Source of the DNA: Fibrobacter sp.
GTDB taxonomy: Bacteria > Fibrobacterota > Fibrobacteria > Fibrobacterales > Fibrobacteraceae
Assembly (NCBI GenBank): GCA_017530965.1
Contig: JAFXLS010000062.1
Coordinates: 1 to 46,589, forward strand
Direction of reading: 5' to 3'
Length of the DNA stretch: 46,589 nucleotides
Shown: positions 6,867-15,388 of the stretch, piece by piece
Numbering within the stretch: position 1 is the first letter of the stretch
How the letters are laid out: the number at the start of each line of letters is the position of its first letter
Notes under the pieces: model-generated
The model's input: the letters and a program-made list of their open reading frames with translations, nothing else
What the model was told of the DNA's origin: nothing
Databases searched by the model: none
Made by a program: the position numbers and the translations under genes

Positions 6867-9143
6867 CTACCCCAAGTAGAAGGTGTTCGCGTCGCTTCCG
6901 ATCGTCCCGCTGAAGTCGAAGCACTTGTCGGAGATGTAGACCTTGTCGGTGGACTTGCCCACTTTGATGTCACCATCCTTCGTCTTGCGTATAATCCAAG
7001 TCTCGTCTCCGTCGTAGTCGTTTCCACCGTAGTCGTATATGCCCCTAGAACCGGAGTTAGTGACCTCGAGGGAAATCCTGTACACTTTGTTGCCGTTGTC
7101 CGCGGCAGTGCGCTTGACAAAGAAGCCGCTGTACGTGCCGGAGGAAGAGTCGGAGTTCACCTCCGCTGCGGTGAATTTCTTGGTCCCGGAGATGGTCTCG
7201 GATCCGCTCTTGTGGACATAGGCGGAATCGTCGGCCAGAGCGTCGGCCGTGCCTGCATTAGACGCCTTGCCGTTGAAGAAGTATTCCGTCCCTCCGTTGA
7301 AAGTGTGGATGATGCTCTTCTCGGAGGTCGGGGAGTTCGTCCTTCCACCTGCCAGTTCTCTCAGTAACAAGTTACCGGCGCTACTAATACCGAGGGAGAG
7401 CAACTTGAATGAATTGCCTATCCTCAAGTCGTTGTACGATGACCGAGTTCTGTCGTCTATCCACTGCGGCTCGGTGAACTTGCTCGATCCAGCGAGCTTC
7501 TTGTAGGTCGTGTTGATGGCGCTGCCGTCTGCATCCTGCGTGGCCTTCGTGGCGGTGGCGGCGTTACCCCCGATGTTCACGTCGGAACCGGAGAGCTTGG
7601 ACTTGATGTATTTCCAGAGATTGAGAGCGGTGCGGCGCACGAACGTGGATGCGCTGATAGTGGATGCGTCCACATGGTCGGAACCGACAACGAAATCGCC
7701 GTCAACGAAGTTGGCGTAGTTGGATGCGTTGCTCTTGTCGTCGAGGCTGGAGAGAACGTTGGAGCCGACCTCCTTCGGGGTCTTCTCCACCATGGCGGAA
7801 GTCCCGGCGCCCACCACGTAATTGCCAGCCGTGACCGAGGCCTTGCCGGTTCCTCCGTTTCCAACTCCGAGCGTACCCGTCGTCTTGATGTTGGTCTCGT
7901 CCGCGCTTCCGTCGAACGAAGTGTCTGTAGATGTATTCGACAGCGATACGGCCAGTTTCCTTGCGGTCTTGAACTTGCCCTCGAAAGTGGGAGCCTTAAC
8001 GTTTGCAGGGAACGTCACCGAGCCGTCATAGGCAATGGCACACGGGAGGCCGGACCTCTGCATTTCCGGGCTCAATCCTGAAGCGGTCCACATGATATGA
8101 TTGAGCGCCACTATTCCCATGACTCTGCAGCATCCCGTTTGGGATGCTGCTGGCGTTGGCGACATCGATTCCGCCCAGAAGGTAAAGCGCATGGTATATA
8201 TGTTGCTATTCTGCGTCCAACCGCCTCCAAAATTGCTAGAGACGGGAATCGAGTTCCATCCGCTATCACCGGACAAAGCAAATGTTCCTAAATCTTCCCA
8301 TACGTCATCGTTCGACTTGTAACGCGTACCGGTCTGTTTCTCGACCTTGACCTTCATGTCTCTCGACGATGAGGTTGCGACATAAATCAATATACGCCGC
8401 AAGAACGAATAACACCAATTATCAGTGTCTACGTCCCTCGTAGAAAGAGAACGGCAACATATCGTAACACGTACGCCTTGGTCCGGTTCCATCTCCGGAG
8501 TCAAGTCTTTTGCCGCAGTCGTTGTCCCTGTATATCCAGGATGCACATGGGTTGCTTTTCCTGCCGTCATAGCGACGGACACATCCGTCCCACTGAATAA
8601 TTTTTGCTTTTGGACGTCGGTCAACCCGTAATCGGTCCATGTCGGATTGTCGGCAGTTAGGTTGGTCGTGTATTCGGCATACACCGCACTGGGCTTGGGC
8701 CCGAACCATGCGTTCTGCCTTGTGAACGTTTCAATCGGGGCCTTCGAACCACTTCTTGCAGTTCCTCCCCAGTCAACGTCTGCTTCAAGGACCTGTTCGA
8801 AGGTCCCGTTCCTGGAAAGAAACCTGTTCTTCGTGGCCGCGTCAAACGTGACACCGGACATCCTCTTGATTTTTCCGCTGTCGCTGACGTCGGAGAAAAG
8901 CAACTTGTCACCATTGGCCACTACGGCGTCTGTCGTGATTGCACCGGGAGCCATCTTGTCCAGCTCCGTCCTCACGGCCTTCTCGGTTGGATAGTTGGTG
9001 TCAGTAGCGGAGGACGCGGCGCGGATGCTCGTGACCCTGTCGGCCACGGGCTGGAACGTGGACTTGATCTTCGTCCACAGAGCACTGATGGAAGACGAAA
9101 GCTTCCTCGCGGTCACTTCATTAGTCGATGTAGGTGCAGCCAT
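6867..9143 (-). CDS. Large tail fibre protein (758 aa)
   Basis: This is the long host-contact fibre. The N-terminus PTSTNEVTARKLSSSISALWTK matches the start of the neighbouring fibre protein (9153-10535), so both may attach to the same site on the baseplate. The rest is Gly/Ser/Thr-rich and low in Cys, with repeated motifs such as TTGTLGVGNGGTGKA, a classic fibre shaft element, and SGSETISGTKKFT. These are fibre-like beta-structured repeats. No chaperone domain is obvious at the C-terminus. It is preceded by GGAG and lies 9 bases after the other fibre gene. Confidence 0.85.
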   Translation of the reverse strand: MAAPTSTNEVTARKLSSSISALWTKIKSTFQPVADRVTSIRAASSATDTNYPTEKAVRTELDKMAPGAITTDAVVANGDKLLFSDVSDSGKIKRMSGVTFDAATKNRFLSRNGTFEQVLEADVDWGGTARSGSKAPIETFTRQNAWFGPKPSAVYAEYTTNLTADNPTWTDYGLTDVQKQKLFSGTDVSVAMTAGKATHVHPGYTGTTTAAKDLTPEMEPDQGVRVTICCRSLSTRDVDTDNWCYSFLRRILIYVATSSSRDMKVKVEKQTGTRYKSNDDVWEDLGTFALSGDSGWNSIPVSSNFGGGWTQNSNIYTMRFTFWAESMSPTPAASQTGCCRVMGIVALNHIMWTASGLSPEMQRSGLPCAIAYDGSVTFPANVKAPTFEGKFKTARKLAVSLSNTSTDTSFDGSADETNIKTTGTLGVGNGGTGKASVTAGNYVVGAGTSAMVEKTPKEVGSNVLSSLDDKSNASNYANFVDGDFVVGSDHVDASTISASTFVRRTALNLWKYIKSKLSGSDVNIGGNAATATKATQDADGSAINTTYKKLAGSSKFTEPQWIDDRTRSSYNDLRIGNSFKLLSLGISSAGNLLLRELAGGRTNSPTSEKSIIHTFNGGTEYFFNGKASNAGTADALADDSAYVHKSGSETISGTKKFTAAEVNSDSSSGTYSGFFVKRTAADNGNKVYRISLEVTNSGSRGIYDYGGNDYDGDETWIIRKTKDGDIKVGKSTDKVYISDKCFDFSGTIGSDANTFYLG

Positions 9144-9152
9144 GCACAGCTC

Positions 9153-10535
9153 CTAAGTCAACGCATCGATGAGATCGGTCACTTCCTGGTCGGTCATTTC
9201 CTGGACACTGCGGTCAGCGCCAAGAAGCTGATACCTTGTACCGTCATACTGCATTACAGCGGTATCGTTCTGCTGGATGACTCCGGCAGTAATTTTCGCA
9301 CCCTTCCAATAGATATCCTTTGCCCCTGTGCCATTCACATTGAGCGTCGCGTTCGCAGGGACATTGGCAGAGAATTTGATGGCAATGATACCGCCATTGC
9401 CGCCGTTCAAAGTATAATTCGAAATTGCGGCCGTGAACGCAGGAGACGTGCCGGACGTCGACGACGCGTACCCGTGTCCAAGCTTCGGATTCGTGTACGT
9501 CGTATTGTTGTCGGGAGGCGTCTTAAAAATAACAGTCGTCCCGCCCGCAGTAAGTGCGTATGTCGTATTAGCGGTCAGCGTCACAGCAGGAGTTCCACTG
9601 TCGGCCGCGATGCCGGTCGTGTGAGTATGCGCGGCATCCGCGAAATCGGAAGCTTTCTTGCCGGAGTCCTTGAGGTTGCCGTTGGCATCGAGCGCGGCAA
9701 AATTGTTGTTCGTCGCTCCGGAAACCTTGTCCGCCTTCTTGTTGAGTTCAGTGTAGGCACCGCCGGTCGTGAATTTTTCCGTCCCGCCGCTTACTGGAGT
9801 AGCGCTGTCACCTGTATTGGCCACATTTCCGAGGCCGACGTCTTCTTTGGTGACGTTGTGCGGGTTGCCGCTCGTCATCTGGCTATGGTCGTATGCAGTC
9901 TTGCCACGGTCGCCACGGTAGGCCGTCGAGCTCGTTTCACCGAGCGCCAACGTGTCAGATATAACGACATAGGCCGTTCCGCCCCAACGGTACGTCTTGT
10001 TCGTCGGCAAGTCGACATAGATGATGCCTGCAGCCGGCGTGATTTCCTCCGTATGTCCGGAATCGCGGTAGAACTTCGAATTGTAGTAATAGCCTTCGAT
10101 AACATCATCGACAAACGACGGAAGCTGCGCGGAAGGAACCTTACCGTCACTGCCAAGAGTGGCCACACCGTTCGCCACACCCATTTCGGAACGTTTCACC
10201 TGGGCGTCGTTGGTCACGTTGCCAAGGCCAAGTCCCGACTTGGTCACGTCCACGACATTATTCGAGTCGGGAGTCAATGCGGATCCGTTGACCTTCACTC
10301 CCTGGATAGCAGAATCCGCCTTGGATCCTTGCGTCGACGAGGCGTAATCCGAATGCTTGTGACCGCTATCCTTGAGGTTGCCGTTAGCATCGAGCGCCGC
10401 AAAATTGTTGTTCGTCGCTCCGGAAACCTTGTCAGCTTTGCCAGAAAGCGCGGTCGTGATTTTGTTCCAGATCCCCTGGAGCGTGGAAGACAGCTTTCGA
10501 ACTGTCACGTTATTTGTCGAGGTCGGTAATGCCAT
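9153..10535 (-). CDS. Tail fibre/collar protein with internal repeats (460 aa)
   Basis: The N-terminus PTSTNNVTVRKLSSTLQGIW is shared with the 758-residue fibre. A module reading KADKVSGATNNNFAALDAN, then GNLKDSG, occurs twice (about residues 52 and 266), and GLGLGNVTNDAQ / VGLGNVANTGD repeats mark fibre shafts. A carbohydrate-module-like stretch with YYYNSKFYRDSGHTEEITP and TYRWGGTAYV resembles the small domains that phage fibres use as decoration. The C-terminus EMTDQEVTDLIDAL recurs in the protein encoded at 10546-11232. Confidence 0.85.
   Translation of the reverse strand: MALPTSTNNVTVRKLSSTLQGIWNKITTALSGKADKVSGATNNNFAALDANGNLKDSGHKHSDYASSTQGSKADSAIQGVKVNGSALTPDSNNVVDVTKSGLGLGNVTNDAQVKRSEMGVANGVATLGSDGKVPSAQLPSFVDDVIEGYYYNSKFYRDSGHTEEITPAAGIIYVDLPTNKTYRWGGTAYVVISDTLALGETSSTAYRGDRGKTAYDHSQMTSGNPHNVTKEDVGLGNVANTGDSATPVSGGTEKFTTGGAYTELNKKADKVSGATNNNFAALDANGNLKDSGKKASDFADAAHTHTTGIAADSGTPAVTLTANTTYALTAGGTTVIFKTPPDNNTTYTNPKLGHGYASSTSGTSPAFTAAISNYTLNGGNGGIIAIKFSANVPANATLNVNGTGAKDIYWKGAKITAGVIQQNDTAVMQYDGTRYQLLGADRSVQEMTDQEVTDLIDALT
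9667..9731. repeat. 65-bp intragenic direct repeat, copy 1
   Basis: This segment of the fibre gene is identical to 10369-10433 except at two positions. It encodes the duplicated KADKVSGATNNN...LKDSG module. Near-identity at DNA level, beyond what protein conservation needs, suggests recent duplication or gene conversion and could let module number change by recombination. Confidence 0.9.
10369..10433. repeat. 65-bp intragenic direct repeat, copy 2
   Basis: The second copy of the repeat at 9667-9731, in the same orientation about 700 bp away, within the N-terminal half of the fibre gene. Confidence 0.9.
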
Positions 10536-10545
10536 CTGGTTATCC

Positions 10546-11232
10546 TCACAAAGAGTTGATTAAATCGTTTACTTCCTGGTCGGTCATCTCTGTCAGCTGA
10601 TCCTGCTTGCCATCAAGAGCTCCAGCGACAGCCCTGTTTTCGACAGGATTCGTGCTCGACGAATCAAGATTTTTGTCCACGTCGATGCGGTTGGCGTCAA
10701 TCTGTTGCTGCAGGGCGTCGTCAGCATTCCCACGAATAGTCGCTTCAGCGCCAACGGCCGTATCGACATAAGACGGCGTCGCAGCCCCTACCTGGGCAGC
10801 TGTAACCTGATGCGGATTGTCAGTTCTGTTAGCATGAGAATCAATAGATGCCTGAACTGCAGCTATTGCAGCGGCCAATTCGGCATCCGTCACATATCCG
10901 GTAAGGTCGATGTGCAAGAACCGCACCCATCGCTCTCCGTCCCACCTGACAAGGTCGCCAGCCGTTACCTCCACCGTCGTCTCGTCCGAATTGGTAATCG
11001 TGCCAGCGTCAGTCACGGCCCACGTGTCGCCGTCTTCCATGTCCTGCATCGCGTTTATTTCCGCGACCGTCGCCGTGCCCTTGATGGAAAAGTCGACGCC
11101 GTCACAGATAGCCCTAGCTATCGGCTCGGCAATTCGCTCCATCGCCTCGTCGGAGTCGGCCGCATTGAAATTTTCGCGGCCGGCAGCCTGAAGCCCATCG
11201 ACAAGCTCGGCAAGGATGGCATCGTAACTCAC
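10546..11232 (-). CDS. Tail-fibre-associated protein (228 aa)
   Basis: The N-terminal part is helical and acidic. It is followed by a small beta domain (GDTWAVTDAGTITNSDETTV...GDLVRWDGERWVRF) seen in phage fibre proteins, then a coiled fibre stretch (SHANRTDNPHQVTAAQVGA, a standard fibre motif) and a C-terminus EMTDQEVNDLINSL, nearly the same as that of the adjacent 460-residue fibre. The start is ATG 11232, overlapping the membrane-anchored protein upstream. It is probably a connector or short fibre in the same assembly. Confidence 0.75.
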   Translation of the reverse strand: MSYDAILAELVDGLQAAGRENFNAADSDEAMERIAEPIARAICDGVDFSIKGTATVAEINAMQDMEDGDTWAVTDAGTITNSDETTVEVTAGDLVRWDGERWVRFLHIDLTGYVTDAELAAAIAAVQASIDSHANRTDNPHQVTAAQVGAATPSYVDTAVGAEATIRGNADDALQQQIDANRIDVDKNLDSSSTNPVENRAVAGALDGKQDQLTEMTDQEVNDLINSL

Positions 11233-11513
11233 TTGGACGCCTCCATCTTACCACGGATAAAAGCCACATCAGACCGGACATCAGACAACAGGACCCTAAA
11301 ATTGTCAAAGTAACCGTCGAACTTTTCGATATGCAGGTCCTGAGTGTCATCATGCTTGTTGTTGGCGGTCATCTGGACTTCGAGCGCCGCCACACGCGTA
11401 TCGACATCGCCGCTGTCGTGACGCTGCAAATAGAACGTCGCCGCCGACATCAAGGCGACAAGCCCCACAACAACCGGCTTCAAGTAGTCCATCCATTTCT
11501 GCTGCCTATCCAT
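11229..11513 (-). CDS. Membrane-anchored coiled-coil protein (holin/spanin-like position)
   Basis: The 94-residue protein has a short basic N-terminus, one membrane helix (VVVGLVALMSAATFYLQ, about residues 13-29), then a charged helical tail with heptad-like spacing (RVAALEVQMTANN...FRVLLSDVRSDVAFIRGKM). This resembles XhlA-type lysis proteins or phage TM-plus-coiled-coil proteins. ATG 11513 is preferred over an upstream TTG at 11531. It is the only such protein between fibre genes, so it is a candidate lysis component, but no endolysin adjoins it. Confidence 0.6.
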   Translation of the reverse strand: MDRQQKWMDYLKPVVVGLVALMSAATFYLQRHDSGDVDTRVAALEVQMTANNKHDDTQDLHIEKFDGYFDNFRVLLSDVRSDVAFIRGKMEASK

Positions 11514-11527
11514 ACCGCACTCACCAA

Positions 11528-12349
11528 TCAAGCATACACAAGACCATCGATAGATACTGTCGGAGTCCAGCCCGTAACAATTGACGGATGGTTCATGTAC
11601 AGCACCAGCATGCCAGAAGCCAAAGCCTTTCCAACCATTCTTTTACTAAAAGATCCAGAAAAAGCCCCACCACCATTAACATCCCATGTCGACAAAACAT
11701 TACCAGAACCATCTTCTATCGTAAACGACACCTGACTTGGATTAAATCCGCTTCCATCGTAAGCCGCAACCACAGTAATATCGACAAGACCACTTACATT
11801 AGCAGAATGCAAATCAGCTACCTTAGTTTTAGTAGTTTGGCTCGCCGCACTAGGAGCAACAACCGTCGAAACTACCGAAGCAGACAAATGCTTTCCAAGG
11901 ATCGCGCCAGCCTCAACATGATTCGACAAGACAGACCTATCAGCAAGTTCATTTTCGCCCACGGCACCAGGAGCAATTTTTTCACGAGTAACTTCACCAT
12001 TACCAATGACAGGAAACAGCATCTTGCCGCCTTGAGTTTGCCGAACAATAAAATATATTTCCCGAGGTCCTGAATAATTTTCTGACGGAAACTTAAAAAT
12101 CAAATGGCCCGGATTGTCCCCAATATCAACAGATACTTTAAAAAGACTTGCAGCGAGCGCAGCTCCAAGTTCATCCATCGAGACAGCACCCGTCGGGTCG
12201 TTACCGGTAATCGCCTTGATAGCATTGCACAGCTCTTCCTGGACATTATTGCACCATTCCGCGTCGAACTGCGTAGCCTTGCGGCCAATAGACGGATTTC
12301 CGTCCACGAATTTACCGCTGGATGCTGTCGGCGTATTAATTCTCTTCAT
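11528..12349 (-). CDS. Tail fibre-like protein (273 aa)
   Basis: The N-terminus KRINTPTASSGKFVDGNPS, then GRKATQFDAEWCNNVQEEL and AI.AITGNDP, is the standard baseplate-attachment start of many Mu/P2-type tail fibres. The remainder is beta-rich with no repeats or enzyme motif. It directly follows the gp48-like baseplate gene, 10 bases apart, which is where Mu places its first fibre gene (S). It probably links the baseplate to the longer fibres downstream. Confidence 0.8.
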   Translation of the reverse strand: MKRINTPTASSGKFVDGNPSIGRKATQFDAEWCNNVQEELCNAIKAITGNDPTGAVSMDELGAALAASLFKVSVDIGDNPGHLIFKFPSENYSGPREIYFIVRQTQGGKMLFPVIGNGEVTREKIAPGAVGENELADRSVLSNHVEAGAILGKHLSASVVSTVVAPSAASQTTKTKVADLHSANVSGLVDITVVAAYDGSGFNPSQVSFTIEDGSGNVLSTWDVNGGGAFSGSFSKRMVGKALASGMLVLYMNHPSIVTGWTPTVSIDGLVYA

Positions 12350-12359
12350 AAATCCTCCA

Positions 12360-13229
12360 TCAATCTGACACAGTGTAACCGAATACCAGCTTCGTATGCG
12401 CCGGCTTAATCAGTTGTATCATTGATTCAACAGGTACATTCCACCACCACTGCAGATAGTCGTTGCACGTATCGTTGCAAGTGCAATAATGCCAATCGTC
12501 TTCAGCAGCTGCCAGTTCGACCATCCAGTAGAAATTAGGATCGTCGTCGCCAAACTCGACATCAGAAAATTTTTCCGGATTTTTCCAGTATTCGTAAATT
12601 TCCGCATCAAGCCCAAAAAGAGCTATAACACTCTTGAAATACGGGATAGTACAACCACCGCGCCGACAAGCCTTCCAATATATTCTCAGGAGCCTTTTTT
12701 TTGCAACCTCGGCATCAGTGCCGGACAAGTCAATACCCGACTGCAATTCAGATTCCCACTCATCCAATGACGGCGTATGCGACGGAGACACATTAATACG
12801 AAACGAGCGTACAAGCCGATACAATTCAGCAACAGCATACGCAATACCGTTCATCAGCTTATAAAAGATACCATCACGACCCTTGTACCAAGCGAAACCT
12901 CGCGGCAACAGCCCAAGTAGCATTTCGCATACGGAACTCCTGGAATGCTCTGCAGGTTTATACAGATGCAAGTCAGACACGTCTACAACGACAGTTATCT
13001 CACCGACCGAAATCTTGTCTAACGAGGACTCCCCCAAATAAAGGGAATAATCGCCTGGATTAGGTCCGGCCGAAACTTCAATTACACCGTCTTCATAATC
13101 ATTAACAACAGCTTCCGATTCGCCTATCCACGCCTTCGTAGAAGCGGAAAAACCGGAACCGTAAACTCTCACGGTTCCTCCAGTAGCCACGGTCCTTCCG
13201 GAATAATTCCTAACGATAAACCCAGGCAT
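12360..13229 (-). CDS. Baseplate protein, Mu gp48/YmfQ-like, with N-terminal Ig-like domain
   Basis: Residues from about 95 on read as the YmfQ/gp48 family: LLPRGFAWYK, then a long helix with LYRLVRSFRINVSPSHTPSLDEWESELQ and a C-terminal beta part. Family proteins join the baseplate to fibres. The first ~85 residues form an extra domain (RTVATGGTVRVYGSGFSAS...AWIGESEAVV...GDYSLYLGES) matching the IPT/TIG Ig-like pattern, which Mu gp48 lacks. ATG 13229 has GGTGGA upstream; GTG 13241 is an alternative. It follows the gp47-like gene with slight overlap. Confidence 0.75.
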   Translation of the reverse strand: MPGFIVRNYSGRTVATGGTVRVYGSGFSASTKAWIGESEAVVNDYEDGVIEVSAGPNPGDYSLYLGESSLDKISVGEITVVVDVSDLHLYKPAEHSRSSVCEMLLGLLPRGFAWYKGRDGIFYKLMNGIAYAVAELYRLVRSFRINVSPSHTPSLDEWESELQSGIDLSGTDAEVAKKRLLRIYWKACRRGGCTIPYFKSVIALFGLDAEIYEYWKNPEKFSDVEFGDDDPNFYWMVELAAAEDDWHYCTCNDTCNDYLQWWWNVPVESMIQLIKPAHTKLVFGYTVSD

Positions 13230-13231
13230 AA

Positions 13232-14350
13232 TCAAGTCCACCCTACATCGCCAACAACCGGCAGTTCATGGTTAGGTTTCGACAATGTCACCGAATCGGA
13301 TCCATTCACGGACGTAACGTTCACATAGTCAACGTTCGTCGCGGAAACTTTAATCGCCACCGTCAAATCAGACGCCCTGATCACATCTCCAGGCACATAC
13401 GACCGGAACGCCATGTTGAGCGCATCCATAACAGACTGGCGAACTTCCGGCGTATTGCTCGAAAGATAAATCGACAAATTGATAGACTTCGCGGAACACG
13501 AAACAACCGCAACGTTTGCCGTTATCGGCCTTCGAACTTCAGACTTGATATACGCCTCAACTTCAGCAACATTGGTCGAATTAAGCGTTATATCATCACC
13601 ATGATAATTCGCCAACACACACGTCACGGCTCCAGACGTAGGATAGTTTTCTTCAGGGATACATCTCGACACGCTCGAAAAACGTTCCGCCCACGTCTTA
13701 TAATCGGCATCACACCCGCCATGCGGTTGATTTCTTCGATAGTTCAAAAGTCGAGTTCTATATTCTTCAACGGTCTCGCCCCACTTATCGACATTGCCAT
13801 TGACAGTCACATCGACGACAAAACCGCCATCAAGACCTTCAGAATCAACTACGATTTCTTCGCCAAGACCTTCAGGAACTCCATCCCGGAAAGAAAGCTC
13901 TGTACCAGCCGAACAATTACCATTAGCGCCAGACGCAAGAGCAATAACGCCAACGGGCGTTCCATCAGATCCCTCGGCGATAGTCGTATCGGCAACAACT
14001 TCGAATTCGACATCGTCATTGGTAATAAGCACCGTCCCCTGGGAAAGCACGGTCGAAGCCGAAGACGCCTTGACAATAACCCGACCTTTAGAAAAGCTTT
14101 CTGGCTTATTAGGCAAATCAAAATCGACTCCAAAGTCTTTCAACGTTTCAACATCACACGTCGTGAGAAACACATTCTTCCACATTTTCTTGAGAAGAAG
14201 AACCACCAGAAAAGCAACGCCGGCAAAAACCCTGGCAAGTACCTTCAGCACGCTCTTGCGCAAGACCGACGACTCGCCGTAAAACGCCGTAGACAAGCCG
14301 TTTTCGCTTATACGGACAAAATCGTTCAATGTCGGTGTTTCAAAAGCCAT
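13232..14350 (-). CDS. Baseplate J-like protein (Mu gp47 family)
   Basis: This 372-residue wedge protein forms the baseplate ring in contractile tails. The start ATG 14350 overlaps the gp46-like stop. Family signs are the GTVLITNDDVEFEVVADTTIAEG strand region, GANGNCSAGTELSF, the ETVEEYRTRLLNYRRNQPHGG helix (a J-domain hallmark) and the C-terminal GDVIRASDLTVAI. An N-terminal hydrophobic stretch (GVAFLVVLLLKKM) is buried in family members and not a membrane segment. Order gp46-gp47-gp48 matches phage Mu. Confidence 0.9.
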   Translation of the reverse strand: MAFETPTLNDFVRISENGLSTAFYGESSVLRKSVLKVLARVFAGVAFLVVLLLKKMWKNVFLTTCDVETLKDFGVDFDLPNKPESFSKGRVIVKASSASTVLSQGTVLITNDDVEFEVVADTTIAEGSDGTPVGVIALASGANGNCSAGTELSFRDGVPEGLGEEIVVDSEGLDGGFVVDVTVNGNVDKWGETVEEYRTRLLNYRRNQPHGGCDADYKTWAERFSSVSRCIPEENYPTSGAVTCVLANYHGDDITLNSTNVAEVEAYIKSEVRRPITANVAVVSCSAKSINLSIYLSSNTPEVRQSVMDALNMAFRSYVPGDVIRASDLTVAIKVSATNVDYVNVTSVNGSDSVTLSKPNHELPVVGDVGWT

Positions 14351-14784
14351 CAGGCAACCTCGCTCCACAAAAATTCATATCTATACTTTTTTTCTTCGCC
14401 GCCCTTGGTTATTGCGATTTCCATAGCCAACGCATTGTTCGTACTAGCAGCATCAACGCGCACAGATTTCGCAACCCCATCATCGACAAGCCACCTCAAA
14501 GAATCTTCCGCATATTGTTTCGCCAGAAGAATCATATTTGGATCATCTTTCTTTTTAAAGATCGTATGAAGCAGACTACCCCATCGATCGCCTTCAAACG
14601 TCGGTTCACCCCACCAGCCGTCATCCTGAAGTTCATTCCGGAAAGATTTTTCAGCGACGCGGGCGTCAGATCCTAAAGAAATCAATACAGAATTTTCCAA
14701 CGACTTGCCCATCTGCAAGTCGCCATTTTCAAAAGACAGGTCGTAGGTTCCGTCCCCACGAGGGACTAAACGCAAATCGCTCAT
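14350..14784 (-). CDS. Baseplate protein, Mu gp46-like
   Basis: The 144-residue protein matches the Gp46 family: DLSFENGDLQMGKSLENSVLISL, then DGWWGEP, GSLLHTIFKKK and a helix AEDSLRWLVDDGVAKSV; gp25-like wedge proteins share this fold. The start at ATG 14784 has no Shine-Dalgarno. A TAATAT hexamer lies 8 bases upstream and a TGTTACCGAA motif 26 bp before that, so this gene probably heads its own late transcript. The stop overlaps the gp47-like start. Confidence 0.85.
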   Translation of the reverse strand: MSDLRLVPRGDGTYDLSFENGDLQMGKSLENSVLISLGSDARVAEKSFRNELQDDGWWGEPTFEGDRWGSLLHTIFKKKDDPNMILLAKQYAEDSLRWLVDDGVAKSVRVDAASTNNALAMEIAITKGGEEKKYRYEFLWSEVA

Positions 14785-14792
14785 ATAAGGAT

Positions 14793-14834
14793 ATATTACA
14801 TAAAAAACGCCATGTACACGCCGTTTCGGTAACA
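14793..14834 (-). promoter_or_regulatory. Putative late promoter 4 (gp46-gp48-fibre unit)
   Basis: The minus-strand motif TGTTACCGAA (14825-14834) is followed after 26 bp by TAATAT (14793-14798). The same motif-to-hexamer spacing occurs at 17696, 28238 and 31926. It lies in the 58-bp gap after the gp45-like gene. Confidence 0.6.
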
Positions 14835-14842
14835 CCTTTTTT

Positions 14843-15388
14843 TTACGATCCAGGAGAAGGGGGGCTCGTAGGACCGACTGCGGAATTGTGCGAATGAGAA
14901 CTCAAATGAACGGCCGGAGGCGTATCCATAAGGCCCACTTGCGGAACATCCGTACACTTCGCCGCGATTTCGTCCGTCGACAGCACTTTACCGACAACAT
15001 GGACATCACCCTCGACGCGCAACGGCTTCCCGGTGTTAGTTTTAATCATGACAGAACCGTCTTTTTTCAAGATAATGCTCGAACCAAACGAAGAATGCAT
15101 GGCTACTTCGCCAGGCTCAAGGGATATCCCCATATCGTCGTCTTCGCCACGGCTCGCCACGACAACGCCGTTATCACGAGATCCGCCGACGAAAAGAGCA
15201 ACAGCACCGACAGAACCCTTCGGACGACTCGAAAAGCCATATTGCTGGAAAAAATCGACATCTTCACGGGATTCACCGGCAAGCAAGTCGATTTTCACAT
15301 GCTTATCTTTGCACGCGACGACAACGGCCCTGGCAATCATCAACCTGAGCCTCGACTTTATCGGGGAAAGCAAACGGTCAAAATTCAC
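14843..15388 (-). CDS. Baseplate spike/assembly protein, Mu gp45-like
   Basis: The 181-residue protein has an N-terminal OB-like half (IKSRLRLMIARAVVVACKD...VKIDLLAGE...FQQYGFSSRPKG) and a beta-helical C-terminal half with GSSIILKKDGSVMIKTN, ending in a His/Ser/Pro-rich tip (VHLSSHSHN). That is the spike plan of Mu gp45 and P2 V, in which tip residues bind iron. The preferred start is GTG 15388, which overlaps the preceding stop (GTGA); an ATG at 15433 lies deep in the upstream gene. Confidence 0.85.
   Translation of the reverse strand: MNFDRLLSPIKSRLRLMIARAVVVACKDKHVKIDLLAGESREDVDFFQQYGFSSRPKGSVGAVALFVGGSRDNGVVVASRGEDDDMGISLEPGEVAMHSSFGSSIILKKDGSVMIKTNTGKPLRVEGDVHVVGKVLSTDEIAAKCTDVPQVGLMDTPPAVHLSSHSHNSAVGPTSPPSPGS

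Noticed and set aside
13268-14569. 433-codon plus-strand open frame
   Set aside because: Antisense of the gp47- and gp46-like baseplate genes; highly basic low-quality protein.
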